Source: Lachnospiraceae bacterium
Lineage (GTDB): Bacteria; Bacillota_A; Clostridia; Lachnospirales; Lachnospiraceae
Reading direction: 5' to 3'
NCBI GenBank assembly: GCA_016281675.1
Contig: JAEEJD010000102.1
Location: 1-19,931, forward strand
DNA: 19,931 nucleotides
Part shown: in pieces, positions 16,249 through 19,931 of the stretch
Layout: each line of letters begins with the position of its first letter
Numbering within the stretch: position 1 is the first letter of the stretch
The notes under the pieces: model-generated
Told to the model about the DNA's origin: nothing
The model's database searches: none
The model's input: the letters and a program-made list of their open reading frames with translations, nothing else
Program-made: the position numbers and the translations under genes

Positions 16249-16277
16249 ATGGTAAAATACATATAACAAGGGGTCAA
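16249..16277 (-). promoter_or_regulatory. Candidate promoter for the minus-strand small ORF
   Basis: On the minus strand TTGACC (16277-16272) matches the sigma-A -35 box in 5 of 6 bases. After exactly 17 nt comes TACCAT (16254-16249), 4 of 6 for the -10 box. Transcription would start near 16242 and give a leader of about 120 nt before the ATG at 16124. A + strand pair TTACAC (16231-16236) and TAAAAT (16253-16258), spacing 16, overlaps it and is a weaker alternative reading of the same bases. Confidence 0.42.
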
Positions 16278-16307
16278 TGATACCTTAAAAGTATCGTGCG
16301 ATGATAC
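16277..16307. repeat. Three alternating GATAC/GTATC sites at 12-nt period
   Basis: GATAC at 16279-16283, GTATC at 16291-16295 and GATAC at 16303-16307 start exactly 12 nt apart. The two outer copies are both ATGATAC (16277-16283 and 16301-16307). Each neighbouring pair forms a 5-bp inverted repeat with a 7-nt spacer, and the middle arm is shared, so two RNA hairpins here would exclude each other. The cluster touches the upstream edge of the candidate minus promoter. It may be a regulator binding site; chance cannot be excluded for 5-bp arms. Confidence 0.35.
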
Positions 16308-16347
16308 ACGCCGAAGCGACAAGGGAAAACGTAAAGCCATATTATGT

Positions 16348-16394
16348 TAACATAAACGTCTGCGCAAGGTTGTATTCCGAGGACGTTTATGTTA
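16348..16394. promoter_or_regulatory. 13-bp perfect inverted repeat, candidate operator of rfbBA
   Basis: TAACATAAACGTC (16348-16360) and GACGTTTATGTTA (16382-16394) are perfect inverted copies separated by 21 nt. The right arm lies in the spacer of the candidate rfbB promoter and runs into its -10 box; the left arm is just before the -35 box. A protein bound to both arms would cover the promoter, so repression is the simplest reading. The left arm overlaps a 12-bp palindrome TATGTTAACATA (16343-16354). Confidence 0.6.
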
Positions 16395-16398
16395 TTAT
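16370..16398 (+). promoter_or_regulatory. Candidate sigma-A promoter of rfbBA
   Basis: TTGTAT (16370-16375), a 17-nt spacer and TATTAT (16393-16398, 5 of 6 for the -10 consensus). The -35 box keeps only the TTG. The predicted start near 16405 gives a leader of about 40 nt. It lies between the upstream terminator and rfbB, where a new promoter is needed. Confidence 0.5.
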
Positions 16399-16445
16399 CT
16401 GAAGTGATTATGTGATATTGTGGTGTAGATTAGGGAAAGAATGTT

Positions 16446-17519
16446 ATGAAAACTTATTTGGTGACGGGTGGAGCCGGTTTCATCGGTTCAAACTTCATCC
16501 ATTATGTATTTGAAAAACACGGCAATGATGCCAAAGTAATAAATGTGGATGTGCTCACTTATGCGGGCAATCTGGAGAATCTGTCAGATCTTGAGGGTAA
16601 TCCGAATTACAGTTTCGTCAAAGCCGATATCTGTGATACGGAAGCGATATCAAAAGTGTTTGCCGATAACGACGTAGACTATGTCGTTCACTTTGCGGCG
16701 GAGTCCCACGTTGACAGGAGTATCCGCGATCCCGAAGTGTTCGCGAAGACCAACGTTATCGGAACGCTCAATATGCTTAACTGCGCCAAGAACGCTTGGG
16801 CTGACGGCGAAGGCTTTAAAGAGGGTAAGAGATTCCTTCATGTATCGACCGACGAGGTGTACGGTTCGCTCGAAAAAGAGGGAACATACTTCTATGAGAC
16901 AACGCCTTACGATCCGCACAGTCCGTATTCTGCCAGCAAGGCTTCGTCGGACTTTATGGTAAAGGCATATGTCGACACATATCATTTCCCTGCGGTCATA
17001 ACGAACTGCAGCAACAACTACGGACCTTATCAGTTCCCCGAGAAGCTGATCCCGCTCATAATCAACAACGTGCTGTCGGGCAAGAAGCTTCCGGTATACG
17101 GAGACGGTAAGAACGTCCGTGACTGGCTGTATGTTATGGATCATGCGAAGGCTATCGACATGGTTCTCGAGAAAGGTCGCATCGGCGAGAAGTACAATGT
17201 CGGCGGACACAATGAGAAACAGAACATAGAGATAGTCAAGATCATAATAGATACGATCAAGGAAATGCTTCCTGCGGATGACGAGCGACAGAAGCACATC
17301 AACTATGATCTGATCACATACGTTGAAGACAGAAAGGGCCACGACAGAAGATATGCGATCGCTCCGGATAAGATCAAGGCCGAGATAGGCTGGGAGCCGG
17401 ATACGATGTTTGCGGAAGGGATCAAGCTTACGATCCGCTGGTACTTCGAGCATACTGATTGGATGGCTAGCGTTACGAGCGGAGATTATCAGAAATATTA
17501 CGAGGAAATGTATAAATGA
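16446..17519 (+). CDS. rfbB: dTDP-glucose 4,6-dehydratase
   Basis: A 357-residue cytoplasmic enzyme of the short-chain dehydrogenase family that turns dTDP-glucose into dTDP-4-keto-6-deoxyglucose, the branch point for dTDP-L-rhamnose and related sugars. Seen: the NAD-binding G-G-A-G-F-I-G at residues 8-14, the catalytic triplet Thr135-Asp136-Glu137 in S-T-D-E-V-Y-G, and Tyr161-x3-Lys165 in S-P-Y-S-A-S-K, plus [14 protein letters not shown] and V-R-D-W-L-Y-V, all close to known RfbB. The length is normal. GGGAAAG at 16433-16439 is 6 nt before the ATG; an ATG at 16441 hits a stop after two codons. It has its own promoter region, apart from the long operon, and its stop overlaps rfbA (ATGA). Confidence 0.95.
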   Translation: MKTYLVTGGAGFIGSNFIHYVFEKHGNDAKVINVDVLTYAGNLENLSDLEGNPNYSFVKADICDTEAISKVFADNDVDYVVHFAAESHVDRSIRDPEVFAKTNVIGTLNMLNCAKNAWADGEGFKEGKRFLHVSTDEVYGSLEKEGTYFYETTPYDPHSPYSASKASSDFMVKAYVDTYHFPAVITNCSNNYGPYQFPEKLIPLIINNVLSGKKLPVYGDGKNVRDWLYVMDHAKAIDMVLEKGRIGEKYNVGGHNEKQNIEIVKIIIDTIKEMLPADDERQKHINYDLITYVEDRKGHDRRYAIAPDKIKAEIGWEPDTMFAEGIKLTIRWYFEHTDWMASVTSGDYQKYYEEMYK

Positions 17520-18385
17520 AAGGTATCATCCTGGCCGGAGGATCCGGAACAAGGCTGTATCCCCTGACAAAGGCAATGTCCAAGCAGATGATGCCGGTAT
17601 ACGACAAACCGATGATCTACTATCCTTTGTCGATACTGATGCTTGCCGATATAAGGGACATACTCATAATATCAACACCGAGGGATCTGCCGACATTTGA
17701 GGAACTGTTCGGTGACGGAAGCCAGTTGGGGCTTCGCATGTCATATGCGGTTCAGGAGAGCCCGAGAGGACTTGCGGATGCGTTCATCATCGGCGAGAAA
17801 TTCATCGGCGACGATTCGGTTGCACTCATACTCGGCGATAACATATTCTACGGCCAGAGCTTTTCGAAAGTGCTTAGAAGCGCTGCGGCAAGAACGAGCG
17901 GTGCCACGATATTCGGTTATTATGTAAGGGATCCGAAGGAGTACGGAGTCGTTGAATTCGATGAGAACGGAAAAGCGATCTCCATCGAGGAGAAGCCCGA
18001 ACATCCGAAGTCGAATTACGCGGTTCCGGGACTGTATTTCTACGACAATGATGTTGTTGAGATAGCTAAGAACGTTAAGCCGTCAGCAAGAGGCGAGATA
18101 GAGATAACGTCGGTCAACAACGCATACCTTGAAAGAGGAGATCTCTATGTAGAAACACTCGGAAGAGGGTTTGCGTGGCTTGATACAGGCAATCACGAAA
18201 TGCTGCTTGATGCGGCCGATTTCGTAAGGGCGTTCCAGAAACGTCAGGGAATGTATATTTCCTGCATAGAGGAGATAGCATACAGAAGGAACTTCATAGA
18301 CAAAGAGCAGTTGGAAAAACTTGCCGAGCCGCTTCTTAAGACAGATTACGGGAAATATCTGATAGACGTGGCAAACGGATTATAA
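17516..18385 (+). CDS. rfbA: Glucose-1-phosphate thymidylyltransferase
   Basis: A 289-residue enzyme joining dTTP and glucose-1-phosphate into dTDP-glucose, the substrate of RfbB. Seen: the nucleotide-binding G-G-S-G-T-R-L-Y-P at residues 8-16, [49 protein letters not shown] and W-L-D-T-G-N-H, the full set of RfbA/RmlA motifs at normal length. The ATGA overlap with rfbB implies coupled translation and equal supply. Known allosteric control by dTDP-rhamnose is a family trait and is not visible here. rfbC and rfbD do not follow; the next gene is unrelated. Confidence 0.96.
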   Translation: MKGIILAGGSGTRLYPLTKAMSKQMMPVYDKPMIYYPLSILMLADIRDILIISTPRDLPTFEELFGDGSQLGLRMSYAVQESPRGLADAFIIGEKFIGDDSVALILGDNIFYGQSFSKVLRSAAARTSGATIFGYYVRDPKEYGVVEFDENGKAISIEEKPEHPKSNYAVPGLYFYDNDVVEIAKNVKPSARGEIEITSVNNAYLERGDLYVETLGRGFAWLDTGNHEMLLDAADFVRAFQKRQGMYISCIEEIAYRRNFIDKEQLEKLAEPLLKTDYGKYLIDVANGL

Positions 18386-18449
18386 GATATCCTTTTCCGG
18401 AAGAGGGAGCCGGAGGGGGAGACAGGTCAGCAAAGATAAGGGGTACAAC

Positions 18450-19931
18450 ATGAAGAAAAAGAATTACGACGGCAGAATGGCCGAAGAGAGGAACGAGCTC
18501 AACTGGGTCGAATTATCCGAGAAGCTTGAGAACGAATCGAGCAGTATCGTGAATGAGACGATATCCCAGATAGCATCGGAGGATCTTAAGGTCGATACTT
18601 CGGACATGGACGGTGTCAGAGCGGCCGTGGATTCGTTCTATGCGTTCGACAAGAAACCGGTAAAGAAGAAAAAGAAAAGTGCCGCACCCGTGTCGGATGA
18701 TCCTGAACAGGCAATACGTAGATCTGTTGATGAGAAGATCATCATCAGAAGCGAAGAATTAAAGAAAAAACGCAAATCCGCCAGCAAATCCAAGCCCGAG
18801 CATGCAGCACCCGTCTCAAAGAAAAAGGGAAGAAAGCATGCTGCCGTAGCACAGCCGAACGATTCGTTCAGACATGCCAAAGGTCTTGATAAATACAGGA
18901 AAATGGGCATTCTTCCGACAAAGAAGGACGGCCCTTCAGAATTTCGCAAGAAATCCGCGAACTGGAGATACGACAGTGTTCCCGAGGCTGCGGTAACCGA
19001 TGAGGCGATCGAGAAGAAGCAGAGCGAGGAGACCTTCATCGACAGGATGAAGAACATGTCCGCAGTACAGTGGATCAGTGTTGCCATGGCTGTCGTGATC
19101 CTTGTTACTTCCGTCATGACAACGACGGTATATGCCGAGTATCTCGGAGAGCAGAATCTTAAAAGTGCTATGGCGGGACTTCCGACATTCACGGATGATG
19201 CTTCGATGATCGCATACAGCGGCGACACATTCGAAACGGAAGACGTTCAGATGGAGGAAGCCGCAGGAGAACCCGGAGAAGTTTCGGGCAAGATGCTCTC
19301 GCTTGTACTCACGAGTGTGGAGAAGGACCTGAAGGTCAAACTTGTCGATGAGGAAGATACACTCGTCAAGGGTGTTAAGTGGGGGATAAAGGTCACCGAC
19401 AGCAAGAATAACGAGAGTGACTACGAAGATGATGATGAGGACGGTATAATCCACCTCACGGGCATGACGGCCGGGGATTATTCCGTTTCGATAAACGATA
19501 CAGATTCGCTTTCGGGATATGTATATCCGACGGTCGGACAGACGGTCAGCGTCAAGGCAAAAGTCGAATATAAAGTTATCGCGAACATAAAGGACGAGAT
19601 CAAGAAGGAGAGCGAGGTCAATGCGGCCGCCGAGGATAACGGCAATAAGGCTGCGGATGTTGAGACCGGTCCCGCTCTTAAAGATACGGTTGAGTTCGTT
19701 GAGTCGAGCAGGGAAGAGAACGGAGAGACGTACGAAGAGGCTACCGTGGATCTGTCCAAGACGGAAGTTGTAGCGTCGCTTGGCAGCAGACTGTTCGGCG
19801 CACTCGAGGATCTCGCAGATGCGGCAACGTCACTCTTCTCGAAGGACAAGGTCGCTGCACTGACGATCACACCGAGGATGGTGGCCGCAAATACGCAGGA
19901 TGACGACAATCCGGATGCAACGACACCTACA
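18450..19931 (+). CDS. Hypothetical bitopic membrane protein with Lys-rich cytoplasmic region (3' end outside window)
   Basis: The frame is open for 494 codons to the right edge, with no stop, so the C-terminus is missing. AAGGGG at 18438-18443 is 6 nt before the ATG. I do not recognise the protein. Residues 1 to about 205 are polar and very basic, with lysine clusters at 68-76, 105-117 and 124-129, and no membrane segment. One hydrophobic helix follows at about 206-228 (W-I-S-V-A-M-A-V-V-I-L-V-T-S-V-M). After it the sequence is acidic and Ser/Thr-rich, including D-Y-E-D-D-D-E-D at 324-331, and has a beta-rich stretch (K-W-G-I-K-V-T-D and G-D-Y-S-V-S-I-N-D) that could be an Ig-like or SpaA-like fold. 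The basic side should be in the cytoplasm and the rest outside. V-Y-A after the helix might be a cleavage site, though a 205-residue leader would be odd. It may be a cell-wall or surface protein that binds glycan; this is inference from place only. Confidence 0.75.
   Translation, partial: MKKKNYDGRMAEERNELNWVELSEKLENESSSIVNETISQIASEDLKVDTSDMDGVRAAVDSFYAFDKKPVKKKKKSAAPVSDDPEQAIRRSVDEKIIIRSEELKKKRKSASKSKPEHAAPVSKKKGRKHAAVAQPNDSFRHAKGLDKYRKMGILPTKKDGPSEFRKKSANWRYDSVPEAAVTDEAIEKKQSEETFIDRMKNMSAVQWISVAMAVVILVTSVMTTTVYAEYLGEQNLKSAMAGLPTFTDDASMIAYSGDTFETEDVQMEEAAGEPGEVSGKMLSLVLTSVEKDLKVKLVDEEDTLVKGVKWGIKVTDSKNNESDYEDDDEDGIIHLTGMTAGDYSVSINDTDSLSGYVYPTVGQTVSVKAKVEYKVIANIKDEIKKESEVNAAAEDNGNKAADVETGPALKDTVEFVESSREENGETYEEATVDLSKTEVVASLGSRLFGALEDLADAATSLFSKDKVAALTITPRMVAANTQDDDNPDATTPT

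Noticed and set aside
16231..16258. Plus-strand promoter TTACAC - 16 nt - TAAAAT
   Set aside because: It matches the consensus only moderately, would give a leader of about 180 nt, and overlaps a better minus-strand pair; the promoter at 16370-16398 is closer to rfbB. Kept as an alternative only.
16125..16340. Upstream extension of the minus-strand small frame to 94 codons
   Set aside because: The extra codons cross the candidate promoter and structured leader and give a Gly/Arg/Gln-rich product without a good ribosome binding site; the strong site fits only the ATG at 16124.
18386..18449. Purine-rich gap after rfbA as a terminator
   Set aside because: Only short CCGG repeats pair here and no T-run follows, so I see no convincing intrinsic terminator.

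Overview
The window is one stretch of a surface-polysaccharide biosynthesis region. All recognised genes are on the + strand. Gene families, mid-range GC by eye, AGGAG-type ribosome binding sites and the strong similarity of several proteins to clostridial homologues suggest a Firmicute of the Clostridia, most likely Lachnospiraceae. That placement is inference from style and not a database result.

Bases 1-15971 hold thirteen densely packed genes with gaps of at most 13 nt and several overlaps, read as one operon that begins upstream of the window. In order they are: the 3' part of a family 2 glycosyltransferase, a KpsS/KpsC-like capsule transferase, a NeuB-type nonulosonate (sialic-acid-like) synthase, a Wzx-type flippase, a fused CMP-nonulosonate cytidylyltransferase plus SpsG/PseG-like protein, a GT4 glycosyltransferase, a WbaP/WcaJ-like initiating polyprenyl-phosphate sugar transferase, a GT2, two more GT4 enzymes, a second flippase, a TviB/WbpO-like UDP-N-acetylhexosamine dehydrogenase, and a YdjC/ChbG-like deacetylase. 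A strong hairpin terminator at 15994-16020 closes the operon. Together these genes could make an activated nonulosonate, prime a lipid-linked glycan, extend it, oxidise a UDP-HexNAc to a uronic acid and move the lipid-linked unit across the membrane. No polymerase or ligase, and no earlier nonulosonate-pathway enzyme (dehydratase, aminotransferase, epimerase), lies in the window.

Bases 15972-16445 are a 474-nt intergenic region with unusually dense signals. It has a terminator that works on both strands, a possible 22-codon minus-strand ORF with a near-ideal ribosome binding site and its own candidate promoter, a 13-bp inverted repeat lying over the candidate rfbB promoter, four copies of the octamer TTATGTTA, and alternating GATAC/GTATC sites spaced exactly 12 nt apart.

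Bases 16446-18385 hold rfbB and rfbA, the first two steps from glucose-1-phosphate towards dTDP-L-rhamnose or another dTDP-6-deoxysugar. The partner genes rfbC and rfbD are not here. A last gene, open at the right edge (18450-19931), encodes an unrecognised protein with a long lysine-rich cytoplasmic region, one membrane segment and a large acidic extracellular part.

I found no rRNA, tRNA, CRISPR array, transposase or phage gene.
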